Positions 35,546 through 46,330 of a DNA stretch of 64,000 nt are shown piece by piece. The DNA lies in contig JARYHS010008074.1 in NCBI GenBank assembly GCA_031002005.1, forward strand, positions 11,540,924 through 11,604,923. Reading direction: 5' to 3'. Made by a program: the position numbers and the translations under genes. Within the stretch, counting starts at the first letter, position 1, and each line of letters begins with the position of its first letter. This DNA is from Vandiemenella viatica (Eukaryota > Arthropoda > Insecta > Orthoptera > Morabidae). The notes beneath the pieces are model-generated. The model worked only from the letters and a program-made list of their open reading frames with translations. It was not told the DNA's origin and searched no databases.

Positions 35546-36125
35546 ATTCCAGCGTTATTTAGAACATGCAAGACGTGTACGGTTGGGACAGGTCACTAAG
35601 TTGGCAGTGGCCTCGCACAGTATCAAAGAAGGGCATACCTTCGGAGGCGACAAAAATATTATCTTTCGCCAAGGGCTTTTGGGACAGTGTGTTAAAGTAA
35701 TTCGGGGAGATTCGCCTGGTGGATGGAATAGTGAATAGGGATTCAGGATACCACCATAGCACGGCATGGAATCCAGTGATAAATCATCTTAGGAGGTAGA
35801 GATCAATGCTGCAAGATTATCACCTCCAGCCACTCCCCTCCGCTGCGCATACCCCTTCCACGCCTTCAGCTCCACTACCCGGCCGCCCCATCAGGTCCTT
35901 CCCTGCCCCACCATCTGTGCTCTTATTGGCCCCGACGCACGTGACTGACGTCACCTGGCAAATGAAGGCCTTTTAAGTGTGGACGCTTCCAAGAATCCGA
36001 CACTTCGCCGGAAGATGGAGCCTGAGGCAGACTTAGAAACATCACCCTACATTGACATGCTACCTCGGTGGAAAGCCCTAGAAGATTTTACGCAACTGAC
36101 TCACCGAGAAAGCTTACATTCGTTC
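35546..36125 (+). pseudogene. PLE C-terminus, right arm
   Basis: Plus-strand counterpart starting inside the endonuclease domain (EHARRVRLGQVTKLAVA-like) and running to the same 3' sequence (gccctagaagattttacgc). It has about 37 bp more than the left arm at the outer end (acgcaactgactcaccgagaaagcttac...). The GIY motif lies only in the left arm. Confidence 0.78.
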
Positions 36126-36126
36126 A

Positions 36127-38995
36127 GGTATGTCAAATGTAACTGACTTTAATTTAGCTTCTCATTATTGTAGAACAAACTTGGAGAAAGGAGTTGTCAC
36201 TTATGTTAGAAATGGTTATAGTTTTGAGGATATAAGTATTAGCAAGTATTATCTTGATCAACATTTTGAAGCCTGTGCTACACGATTAAATTTCGATAAT
36301 GAAACTTTCATAATAGTAACATTATACAGAGCACCATCGGGAAACTTTTCTATTTTTATGAACCAATTTGAGTTCTTATTAACATTTTTAAGCAGGAAAG
36401 AAGTTAACATGGTTGTATGTGGTGATTTTAATGTAGATTTTCTAAATAACTTATCCTGTAAAGTCGTGTTAGAATCGTTAGTCAATTCATTCAGTTCAAC
36501 TCAGGTAGTTAATTTTCCAACTAGAATAATGGACAATGTTTTCCTAGATACCTCAAAATTCAGTTATACCATCAAGCCATCTATCAATTGACTTTCGGAT
36601 CACAATGCCCAGACCATCAACACTTCAATAGGAATTAGCTTTAACAGTAATGTTTTTAAACTTCAGCATGTAATAAATGATGAGTCAATTACTTGTTTTA
36701 GAAAGTGCCTCATTAACACAAACTGGGAACATGTTTACAGTGCACAAGATATGGATGAAAAATACAACAATTTTAGTAGCATGGTATTAAATTACTTTGA
36801 AAGTTGCTTCCCCTTGAAAAAGTATCATGCTTCTCGAGGAGGGGGGAGGGGGAAACGTGGATAACTATTGGCATTAGAACATCATGCATTTGTAAAAGGA
36901 AGTTATATATTGCCTCTAGGAACAGTCAGAATGCTAATATTAAAACACATTACAAACAGTACTGCAAAATACTGAAAAAGGTTATTGAAGAATCTAAAAG
37001 TATGTACTACAAACATAAAATTCATGTTTCTTAAAATAAAATTAAGACAATATCGGACATTGTAAAAAAGGAAATAGGAAAAAGTAATCAAACAAGTAAT
37101 GACATATTTATCAAAGAAAATCCAGTAGAGTCTTATTTTTCAATTGCTGATATATTTAATAAACATTTTTTATCTGTTTCTGATAAATTGACTGCTAATA
37201 GCTCAGTGACACACAGTATGGATTTTGTCAGAACTGGCTTCCAAGAAAAATTTAACTCCATGTCTGTAAATTTAGCTACTCCAGAAGAAATAAGAAATAT
37301 TATCAGGTCCCTTAAGAGCAAATACTCAAGTGGTTATGATGGGATTTCCAGCAGATTAATTAAATTGTACTCCACAGAATTAAGTAATATACTAAGTTAT
37401 CTTCTGTTTAATATATCTTTACTTGAGGGTACTTTTCCAGAAAGGCTTAAGTATGCCTTAGTTAAACCACTCTATAAAAAGGGAGATAAGTCAGCTGTAT
37501 CGAATTACCGGCCAATTTAATTACTAACAGCCTTCTCCAATGTTTTTGAGAAAGCAATGTACAATAGAGTTTATGAACACCTTAAAAATAATAATATTCT
37601 AACTAAATCACAATTTGATTTTCAAAAGGATCATCCAACAGAACAATCTACATTTGCATTCACTGACAATATTTTAGGAGGAATAAATGATAAATTACTT
37701 CCAGTGGGAATTTTTTGTGACTTATATAAGGCATTTGACTATGTAGATCATAAAATTCTGATACAGAAAGTAAAGTGTTATGGTATAGATGGCATTGTTA
37801 ATAAATGGCTTAGTTGTTACCTTCTAAATAGAAAACAGAAAGTGTCATTGGAGAATTTTAAGGCTGCTTTAAAAGGCCCACTGTTTTCTGAGTGGAAATT
37901 AATCAGATGTGGAGTACCTCAAGGTTCTATATTGGGGACACTATTGTTTTTAATATATATAAACGATCAATCCTGTGTTTCATCCAAAAACTCAAAATTT
38001 ATCCAATTTTCAGATGACACAAACATAGGAACGCCAGATTTATCTACAGAATATATTTCATATTATGTATTTGAACTGATTAATAAATGGTTTACAGCTA
38101 ATGGCTTGTCTTTAAACGTTGATAAAACTCGGTATATGCAATTCAGTACATTGCACAGATTAACACCTGTTATAGACATAAAATTTGCAGGCCAGTCCAT
38201 TCAAGAGGTAGAGAGTGTGAAATTTGTAGGTTTGTATATTGATCATAATTTAAATTGGAAGGTACATGTTTCTGACTTACTAAAGTGATTGGGTACAATT
38301 TGTACAATTTCAGCTATAGGTGATCTCTGTATGAGGCAGCTAGTTTATGTTGCTTATTTTCATTCCTTATTGTCATATGGAATAATATTCTGGGTCAATT
38401 CTACCCATAGAGACAAAGTGTTCAGAGCCCAAAAGCGAGCAATAAGAATTATGAGTGTGGTTAGCAATAGAACTTCATGTAGAGAGCTGTTCAAGAAGTT
38501 AGCGATTTTAACATTGGCAACTGAGTATTTATACACATTAATGTCCTGTGTAGTCACAAATTATACTTTGTTTGAAATAAATAGTAAAATACACAATTAT
38601 GGAACTAGAAGTAAAAATGATCTTCATAAGGAATACAAGTCACTGTCATTTGTTCAAAAAGGGGTCTGATATTCAGAGATACTTATCTTCAATAAGCTCC
38701 CATCACATAGTAAATGTCTAGCAGATGATAAGAATAAAAATTGAAAGGATTTTTAATTGACAACTCCTTCTACCCTGTCGAAGAGTTTATTTCTAAGGTA
38801 TCTACAAAATAACTGCCAGTAGCTTGTGTAAATGTAGTTTACATAATTAATTTGCCATGTATGCTATAACTGTACATCTTGTGGTGTATGTATTATTTTA
38901 TTTTGCAATTGTTTATCTGTAAATTGACAACTTTCCACATCCCACAGAGCCAGTCTCTTATATTGGGATCAATGGAAATTGAATGTAATGTGTAC
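36127..38995 (+). mobile_element. LINE family F, best preserved LINE of the window
   Basis: Plus-strand non-LTR retrotransposon. It enters within the endonuclease, carries the whole reverse transcriptase and C-terminal region, and ends in a non-coding 3' stretch to about 38995. Only a few lesions interrupt the frames, so it is younger than the other LINEs here. It abuts the right target duplication of the PLE pair, suggesting the PLE landed in this LINE. No ORF1 was identified. Confidence 0.85.
36130..38669 (+). pseudogene. LINE F endonuclease-reverse transcriptase (ORF2)
   Basis: Endonuclease part: FNLASHYCRTNLEKGVVTYV, FIIVTLYRAPSGNFSIF, VVCGDFNVDFLNNLS (GDFN Asp/Asn). The 5' frame (36130-36591) is followed by a decayed linker. 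The reverse transcriptase is one frame from 37188 to 38669 broken by only two stops (37518-37520 and 38286-38288): KPLYKKGDKSAVSNYRPI, FCDLYKAFDYVDHKIL, CGVPQGSILGTLLFLIYIND, FIQFSDDTNIGT (Ser in the usual Ala position of the xADD box; both catalytic Asp kept), VKFVGLYIDHNLNWKVH, YVAYFHSLLSYGIIFW and IHNYGTRSKNDLHKEYKSLS. The role is target-primed reverse transcription of the element RNA. Confidence 0.88.
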
Positions 38996-39670
38996 CAAAA
39001 TTAGATTAGCTTTAGAACGATGATTCATAGAAAAGGGAATTTTTACTGCCAAACATTGACGTTTGCCTTGATAAATTTATTTATCTGGGATTGTTTCATC
39101 AGAAAGTAAGTTTGAAAAATACGGAGGACATAATAAAGGGGCAAATTATATATTTTCTAAGTTCAATAATATAAAATAGTTGCCTGACAAATTTTGAAAA
39201 GAAATTAAGAAAATGATTTACGAAAGAATTTTACAGAAGAATCTATAATTGTAGAGAAGGCGTAATTTAATGGAATGGAATATAGTGTGAGGCTGATAAC
39301 TGAGGATGCCATTCATAATTTGAATGTGAAGTTATATTAAAATTTATAACATAGCAATGAGCACTGTGTATGTTTGATGCTGGACTTCAGTTCCAGTTTG
39401 AAACATTAAAGTAGTGCTATATTAATACTAAAGTCAGGCAGGTGTATGTCATATGTACCTACTCCTGAGTTACTTTAGTTACATTGTTGGCTGATATAGA
39501 TAATTACCTTTTTTATATTATTTAATTCCAGCAAAATATAATTTGTGCAGACCTGATATTATTTTTGTGGAAACTATAATTTCGAATCATCCGTGATTGC
39601 TTCTGTTCAGTATTATAATGTGTTTATAGATATTGTTGCCTTATGAATGTTTTGATATCCACGGACTAAC

Positions 39671-39702
<32 letters not shown>

Positions 39703-39737
39703 TATTCAGTAGTAATGGTCGGATGGCAATGTAACTT
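38996..39737. other. Unassigned AT-rich sequence ending in poly(A)
   Basis: No coding signal. It ends in an uninterrupted run of 29 A at 39671-39699, which could be the tail of a plus-strand retroposed sequence; no AATAAA is seen just before it. Confidence 0.35.
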
Positions 39738-40540
39738 CTACATCTACATCCATACTCTGCAAATCACAAACATTATGGGTGGCAGAGGGTGCTAAGCAGC
39801 AATCCTAATTCTGCGCATTCCAATCCCAATTAGCACAAGGAAAGAAGAAATACATAAAAGCATCAGTACGGCATCTTATTTCTCGAATTTTATCCCTCTG
39901 GTCATTGCGACCTAAATAGGTTGGTGGAAGAAGTATTTCATTGCACTCGTAATTTAATAATTTTCGCATATTCTCCAATCAATTCAAACTCAAATGATGT
40001 CGTCTGTCTTCCAAGCTATCCCAGCCCAATCTATATATCAATTCTGTGATGCTTTCATTAGGGCTTTAGCAACCAGTCACGAATTGAGCGGCTCTCCTCT
40101 GCACCCTCTCCACTGAGTCAATCAGGCCCCTGCGATACGGATCCCAGACTCCACAACAGTAATCCAGATGTGGACGCACTAGTGTTTTATATGCTATTTC
40201 CTTTGTATGAGCATTACAATTCCTCAGAATATGACCTATGAATCATAATTTAGAATTAGCCTTACCTACGATGGAAGTTATGTGCAAGTCCCATTACATG
40301 TTGCTTTGTATTATCACCCCCAGGTACTTCAGGGAATCAACCACGTCAAGCCCGAATTGTTTACTTTGTACTCGTGAGCAAGCTGATTGATTTTTTTTAC
40401 TTATTCGCATTGGCTTGCACATTTTGCAATTAAGTGTAAACAGCCATTTACGGCACCATTCGGAAATAGCATCCAAATCGCGCTGAATTTCTAAGCAATC
40501 GTCAGTGCTCCTTATTTCCCTATAGATAACTTCGTACAAT
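39738..40540 (-). mobile_element. LINE family B, 5'-truncated (copy 2)
   Basis: Second copy of the LINE at 30245-33905, same strand. It shares the 3' block (ggtggcagagggtgct), then coding similarity up to YREIRSTDDCLEIQRDLDAI and DVVDSLKYLGVIIQSNM. It stops just short of the catalytic FADD box at 40540, a typical 5' truncation during target-primed integration. The plus-strand left edge carries ctacatctacatcc, consistent with a GTAGATGTAGA-type 3' tail. Confidence 0.82.
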
Positions 40541-40660
40541 ACACACAGTAATTAGAGTTGCAATTCTTTGTGACATGTATAACATCCACTAGAGTACAAT
40601 AGTATTGTTTGTGTTGTTACCAATCCTTGTAGGTTATGTAAGGTGCATGAACAGCATCAG

Positions 40661-40791
40661 ATGTTGAATGATTATCAGCACCTGACAGAATTTGAAAGAG
40701 GCCTAATTGTGGATCTCCAATTGGATGGTAGGTCGAATCTTGTTATATCCAGATTTGTAGAGCATTTGAGTGTGACAGTGGGCCAATGTTG
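40661..40791 (+). pseudogene. Tc1-like transposase, N-terminal helix-turn-helix
   Basis: MLNDYQHLTEFERGLIVDLQ, LDGRSNLVISRFVEHLSVTV then GQC and a stop. The LTEFERGxIVxLxxxGxS...ISR...SxxTV pattern is the first helix-turn-helix of Tc1-type transposases, which binds the terminal repeats. Coding similarity continues weakly after the stop (NPWERC). Confidence 0.7.
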
Positions 40792-40815
40792 AAATCCATG
40801 GGAACGTTGTAAGAC

Positions 40816-42514
40816 ACATCACCTATACTGGGGTTGGAGTAGAGTTTCGTACCTTAACTAGCAGTTCACTTGAATTAAAGGTTCTGTGGAATTTTGATGA
40901 AATAATTTTAAATTGATCATGTGCCTGCCTGGGTACTCAACTAAAATGCTTAATGGTCGCCACCAAATTTGTTTAAACCACAAACTTAGAAAAGGTTTTC
41001 AGTTTACTATGAAATCACAAAAAAGTTCACTTGGACAAAATTTTGGAGTTTATTTAAAAAGTCACATTTTTCAAAATTTGCATTATACAGTTGAGTAGGC
41101 GATCGAACAAACGTTTCCAGAAAATTGTAGGTTGTGGAGAGAAGTGATACCGACCGAATAAAAAACCCCTTTTGAAATTTAAAAGTTCTTAGTAGTCATT
41201 GAAATCACAATCTGTTACAAGAACACCCAACATGGCCGACACCAGTTTCCAGGCTAACGTGGTAAAAACCATTCCGCCACAACATGACTAACGCGGAGTT
41301 ACCTTACATATCGTTCCCGGAGTAAAGACGAAATCGAAAGACAACCCCCATCCCGGGAATCCCGCTTATATTAACGCCAGCTGCACCACACATGTACACT
41401 GCCGCTTAGCAAAAAGTGTGTATATTGCACTAAACGATCTAGATTATAAAAATTGTTCAAACTTTGACAGTGTGTAGTCTTATCTGCAAGATCCTCAAAG
41501 GATGTTTAGTGAGAAATTTTGAGTGATTAGTTTAAATTTTTATTTATTTTGCGTAGTGATACCAAGTCTTTTAGCAAGTGGGTATTTCCCCAGTTCTAGA
41601 AAATTTAAGTACTTCTTATGGTCACCTACTGAATTACAATTAATCTGAATGAAATTAGTGCCAAAGTGTTCTACGTTAATTCCCGAGTTCAATGGTGTAA
41701 ATTTTATAAAAATCGGTAGCGAGATAGCGAAGTTACGGATATAACAAAAATCGGGTTTTATTCAGTTTAGTAAACACTTGGTTTCTAGTTGATAATTCTT
41801 AAAGTATTGTTTATACCGAAAAAGTCAAATTATCGGAGTTTCCTTTTAATTTAATTACGTGTTTTAAAAGTTATTTTATCTATGGAAATGGTCTGGTTTA
41901 TTTGCAAATAATTCTTGAGTGAGACACGTGTATTTAGTGACGAAATAATTTTAAAATGTCTATAAAATCTGTTCTACTGCATGGAATGTTCTGAAATTTA
42001 AATATGTGATGCTAGCTTTTTGGTTCTTTTAGAAAATCTACTTTTTACTTCGGGAAATTACTAGGAACATATGATAAAAAATGTGCATTTATCAAAGTGT
42101 TTAAAAATTTATTTACGTTATTTACACATCAGAAACTACGGAATTTTAGTGAATTTAGCTTTCTTTTTAATCATTATTATTTTAAAATTACTTTACTTCA
42201 TTTGAAAGTGTTCATAAACAGTGAAATGGTCATGTAGCCAAAATCTATTGTTTGCGAGTTGGCCAATAATGGATTATCCCATTCCAGGTTAGTTAAAAGT
42301 CCCTTTACACTTATAAAAAGTTTATTTAGTGCTTTTATTAAATGTATTGGGTCTTTACTACTTTTAAAATGGTTTATTTAATTAATTAGGTAGTGGGATC
42401 AGCTTCTTTATGAAACATTCCTATCATATCCTGTACTTACAATGAAACCTTATGTTTAAATGAAAGCTTACTTCCTCCCCTATACTTGAAGCTAAGAAAC
42501 TAGAATTTACCAAA
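40816..42514. other. Unclassified 1.7-kb insertion in the Tc1-like element
   Basis: AT-rich, non-coding. A higher-GC block at 41220-41420 (cccatcccgggaatcccgc, then ttatattaacgcc) looks promoter-like. No LTR pair, no long inverted repeats and no conserved protein. It separates two halves of one transposase, so it is most simply a later insertion. Confidence 0.4.
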
Positions 42515-43230
42515 ATTCTAAGGTGCTTACAACATGGAGGCAAGAATACTCGTCATGGTTCCGGTCAACCATTTATGCCTTATAGTGCACCAAGCACATT
42601 GTAACCCCTTCACATCTGTCTGCTATCTGAGAACAAGTAATGGGCTCTCTGCAACATGCTATATCATCCTGCACCATTAGACAGAGACTAGTAGCTGCTG
42701 GACTACTGTTCCACTCATAGGCTGCATTTAAAATCATAACACAAACAGCTGCACTTGAAAGCATGGATTGCTGATGAATGGTGTCGTATTGTGTTAAGCG
42801 ATGAATTGTGGTTCTGCATTATCTCATATGACTAACGTCGGTGCATGTCGTGTCAACCTGGGGAGAGATCTCATTCTTCCAATGTTTTGGAGAGGCTCAG
42901 TAATGTTCCTCCTGACATCGTGACGTGGGGAACCATAGGGTATGACTGGTTGTGATTGAGACGGCACACCTCTCAACCTCTCATATGACAGTATCGTGGT
43001 GCAATTTTTCAACAGGACAAAGCTCATCCAAATATGACAAATGTCTGTATAAACTCTATGTGTGATGTTGGGTGCTCCTATGGCCTGTGAGATTCCCAGA
43101 TCTGTCCCCAATGAAACATGTTTGACACCGGCTCGCAAAACAACTCCCAGAATCTAGGAGATCAAGGACAAGTTACATCAGTTTGCCTTGAGAGAGGATA
43201 AAGTGGTTTTTTTTTTTTTCCCCCAACCAA
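42515..43230 (+). pseudogene. Tc1-like transposase, catalytic part
   Basis: Across frames: NTRHGSGQPF (the GRPR-type AT-hook position), HLKAWIADEWCRIVLSDELW (catalytic SDESxF region, Asp kept), PDIVTWGTIGYDWL (usual GIMVWGAIGY), IFQQDKAHPNMT (second Asp, usual QQDNARPH) and a final SQICPQ.NMFD segment where SPDLSPIEHxWD is usual. Multiple stops and frameshifts; dead. Confidence 0.78.
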
Positions 43231-43245
43231 ATTATAGCATGCATC

Positions 43246-43639
43246 AGAGACAGAGTGGGTGCAGTGTCATACTGATTAAGCTCTCTTATTGCTAAGGTCT
43301 TTACAAATTCGACTCAATTTTGTAATCACTCAAATAATCTCGCATAGCCTCTCAACCTGCAAAGTTTCATTTCGTTTCATCCTCTTCTTCTGGGTGCTTT
43401 ACTTTCTTTGTCAGGTTGTGTTTTTAATAGTTCTCCCTGGTGTGAAGTTCTATTCAGGTACAGTTCTTTCTTTATCATTTATGTTCTTTACTAATCTCTC
43501 CATTTGTTTTCATAGCAAGAACAATTTTTTGTTAGTATAATGTTAAAGATTGAAAGCTCATCTGTCACCTCAGTAGAATTGTTCCTGCATATAAAAAAAT
43601 AAAACACACCCACATATGAAAATAACTAAAATTTGAACC
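43246..43639. other. Unassigned sequence
   Basis: An 83-codon plus-strand frame (43289-43540) is hydrophobic and low-complexity; I do not support it as a gene. Confidence 0.35.
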
Positions 43640-44115
43640 ACAAAATATCAATAAACCAATCTGCCTCCCACCAATTAAGGAGGAGATCCAAGAGATCATT
43701 TCTGGACTCAAATCCAATAGATCAGCAGGCAAAGTGGGATCTTTGCAAAATTTTTAAAACATGCTGATAAGTCAATAAAGAGTATACATAAGATCATATC
43801 TGGCATCTGGGTGACAGAAACACTGCCTACTGACTGGACTTCTGCTATCATCCAGCCAGTTCACAAGAAGAGAGAAAAGTCGGACCTAAACAACTATAGA
43901 GGGTTCTCTCTTCTATCTGTGACATGCAACATTCTTTCTAAGGCACAACTCACCAAAGTAGAGGCTCAACTAGATTCTTGTATAGGAGGATACCAAGTTG
44001 GGTTCCAGAAGACAAGGTCACGTGCTGAACAAATCCTAAATCACAAAACAATTCTCATCTACAAGAACCTCAGTGCCTCACTCTACGTGGCAACCTTAGT
44101 TGATTTTCAAGTAGT
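43640..44115 (+). mobile_element. LINE family D, start of reverse transcriptase
   Basis: Reads LPPTKEEIQEIISGLKSNRS, then SAGKVG, SDLNNYRGFSLLSVTCNILS, IGGYQVGFQKTRSRAEQILN and ending in ATLVDF at the first catalytic box. It parallels the minus-strand copy at 47423-48820 (NYRGISLLSVPNKILS, IGEYQTGFRPNRSYAEQIFN, CAFVDFKKAYD). The palm and thumb are missing; the 3' end of the protein resumes at 45236. Confidence 0.8.
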
Positions 44116-45235
44116 TGGGTCAAGATAAGAGAAAGTAAAATTTTTATGATTTTGGCGGGGACTACACAGTTACAATTTGGCTAAGACAAACATCTTCCAA
44201 GTGATGGATTTTACAAAATTTGATAACAAGTTATGGAAGTCAGGTAGCAACAACATAATGGCATATTCAATGTGAATGTAGATAAATAAACAATAAAAAT
44301 TAACTTTTAGACTGGTAACTTAGATGTGTTAGAAAATAAGTCTTTTCGGCTCACAACACCCTCAGCTTTTTCAGTTAAAGAGTATAGTAAGAAAGGGGAT
44401 CTTAGCATCAAATGAAAGACTGAAAAATTAGAAGCAAGTTATAAGTTATTTCAGCTTCATAGCTTTGAAACTGTAGGGGTTATCATTTTTAGAAATGCAC
44501 ATAAAATAATTTTTTACAACGAAAATATCATAGCTACGAATTTTTTTTATTAGGATTGAAATTAACGTTTATAAGCCTGCCTAACTACTATCAAAGTTTC
44601 AGACATATTGGAATTTATTTAAGGATTTTAAGACATCAGGTGTCACAATCGACAATTGCGGAAGGCTACTTTTGTCCATGCTGAGTAGGGACTCTTTTTC
44701 TTGTGAATGAGGAAAAAACGCATTCCCACACACTTTCTATAAATACCAGCCCCAGGCTCTCCTCGTGGGAGTCTCTGGAAATCACTTGAGCAGAACCCAC
44801 TTCCGTTGGGGTAGCATTTAGGCAGACCTGCTAGTCAAGTGACCTCATGGTGAAGTGAAATTCGGTGCACCATCTTTAAAATTGTGTTGGGCGGTGGAAC
44901 TTTTTCAAATATCCTCGTTGACTATTATTCAGTTGGGGGTCTGGTTTGAATTACCTAGCACTATCTGCAATCAATTTATTTGGTCATGATTTCTGATGCC
45001 TAAAGGATTGTTCACACTTGTAAAATTAATTTTCAATAATATAGTGATGTTTTGAACTTTAAATTAGAAGCAGTGACTTTTATTGATGAACCTACTTTTC
45101 CATTATTGATGTTATTCAATGTGGTGATTCTATACTGTAGAACAATCTAACTGTCCAAGGCACACGAAACGGTTACAGTTGAGGTGTTAACTGTTTACCA
45201 CTAACCCCAGTGAACGTTTTGTTATTACAATGCAT
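44116..45235. other. Unclassified segment inside LINE D
   Basis: About 1.1 kb unrelated to the LINE, replacing the ~300 codons expected there. It contains tctataaataccagcccc at 44737-44754, promoter-like, in a higher-GC setting. No open frame, no LTR pair found. It could be a solo LTR or other insertion combined with a deletion. Confidence 0.35.
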
Positions 45236-45722
45236 CAGAGTGCTTGAACATGGTTAGAAAGGGTCAATTCAGAAAACTGAAACTATGAAACGTAAGATCT
45301 TGAGAAAAATCACATGTCCTGTCAAAGAAGAAGGAAAATATAGACTCGGGCATAATAAAGATCTATATCAACAAAGCATTACAACAGCCATGAGAAAAAG
45401 GAGATAGTGTTCTATGGACACATAGTTTGGATGGACAATCATAGACTCGCCTCCAAAATCTTCAACACTGTCTAGAGGGAAAGCGACTAATGCAAAATGG
45501 GCAAGGCTAGTCAGAAAAGATCTTGAACAACTGGGAGTAGACGCCAATGAAATTTATAACAGCGATAAGTACATAGCGTTGATTGAAGCACCAGATTCTC
45601 TCCAGACAGCCAAAACACTGCACTTCGGATCTGGGGTGAAATGGGTCCAACAAAGAAAAGACAACCATAGTGCAGGGGTGAAAGAATTTTGGGCCAAAAA
45701 GAAAGCTAATCAGAGTTAACAA
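45236..45722 (+). mobile_element. LINE family D, C-terminal fragment
   Basis: RKILRKITCPVKEEGKYRLG, VFYGHIVWMDNHRLASKIF, and a last segment KWARLVRKDLEQLGVDANEI...WVQQRKDNHSAGVKEFWAKK in a shifted frame, ending at a stop near 45720. The tail corresponds to TWTEERKLAFSKRMREYWNG in the copy at 47473-47718. Confidence 0.78.
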
Positions 45723-45829
45723 CCACCTGCTCCATAGAGGCCAAAACAGAAAAGAAGAAGAAGAAATAGTAATTTATTGTTTCAACAAGAAAGGGCATAC
45801 AATAGTTACATATTATTTTATAAATCCAG

Positions 45830-46100
45830 TTCTTCCTTTTCTTCCTAATGTTGGTTATTATTCTTTGTTCACATATTTTGCTCAGTACCTCCTAGTTTTG
45901 CATCCTATCCTCCTTTTTCATTCCTTTCATTCTACCTCATATCTACAGAGTCTGTGTTCTTCATTTATTTTCTTTCTTTGATATCCAGGTCTCAGCTCCA
46001 TGCAGTGCAACACTGAACACACAGTTTAATTAGTCTTTTAGCCATTATCTCCTTTACTTCTCCATCTAATGCATTTAGCAACTCAGTTGGTAGTGGTTTT
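45830..46100 (-). mobile_element. LINE family C (RTE-like) fragment
   Basis: Minus strand, across frames: MAKRLIKLCVQ, ALHGAETWISKKE-like, and WGRMKGMKKEDRMQN-like, aligning with NFLKLCVWSIALHGSKIWTL and MWCYRRMLKIKWTDKVRNE of the copy at 51670-53254. Short and heavily decayed. Confidence 0.55.
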
Positions 46101-46159
46101 TTATTACTGTTATCTTTATTCAGATTGAACACTAAATAAACTCATTTTTCATTGGGCTG

Positions 46160-46330
46160 CCTTTTGATAATGCTAGGTGGGACAAGATGTTCAAAATTTT
46201 AAAGAAGTGAAGTCTAAAGTATCGAGATAGAAGAATACTCTATAAACTATATAAGAATCAAGTGGCTATAATAAAAGTAGAGAATCACGAGAGACATGCA
46301 TCTCCTACATAGGAAATTTCAAAATCGAGC
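46160..46330 (+). mobile_element. LINE family C (RTE-like) fragment
   Basis: Nearly the same DNA as 52190-52330: cttttgataatg, gtgggacaagatgttcaaaa, taaagtatcgagatagaaga and agagaatca in order. It covers the first catalytic Asp box (AFDN) and the following helix. It ends abruptly near 46330. Confidence 0.75.

Larger units (their letters stand above)
34848..36139. mobile_element. Head-to-head pair of Penelope-like element fragments
   Basis: Two copies of one sequence face away from each other: the minus-strand copy covers 34862-35545 and the plus-strand copy about 35546-36125. Both encode the C-terminus of a Penelope-like (PLE) protein: GIY-YIG endonuclease start, then LEHARRVRLGQVTMSA, TFDFEATRILSFAKGF, SVLKESVEIHLADGIVNRDS and GYHHSTAWNPVINHF. 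A 14-bp duplication, aggtatgtcaaatg, flanks the whole pair (34848-34861 and 36126-36139). Arms are highly similar over more than 500 bp. PLEs frequently occur as inverted or tandem partial copies (established knowledge). Confidence 0.85.
40600..43245 (+). mobile_element. Tc1-like DNA transposon, split by an insertion
   Basis: The N-terminal DNA-binding part (40661-40791) and the catalytic part (about 42515-43230) of one Tc1-like transposase lie on the same strand but 1.7 kb apart. Both halves point to the same superfamily. Terminal inverted repeats were not resolved at either end, so the boundaries are approximate. Confidence 0.7.

Noticed and set aside
36088..36125. Hammerhead ribozyme at the PLE end
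   Set aside because: The required CTGANGA core is absent; kept only as a low-interest question.
40816..42514. 8-bp inverted ends gttgtaag/cttacaac at the borders of the insertion in the Tc1-like element
   Set aside because: Similarity does not extend past 8 bases and no target duplication matches, so chance is likely.
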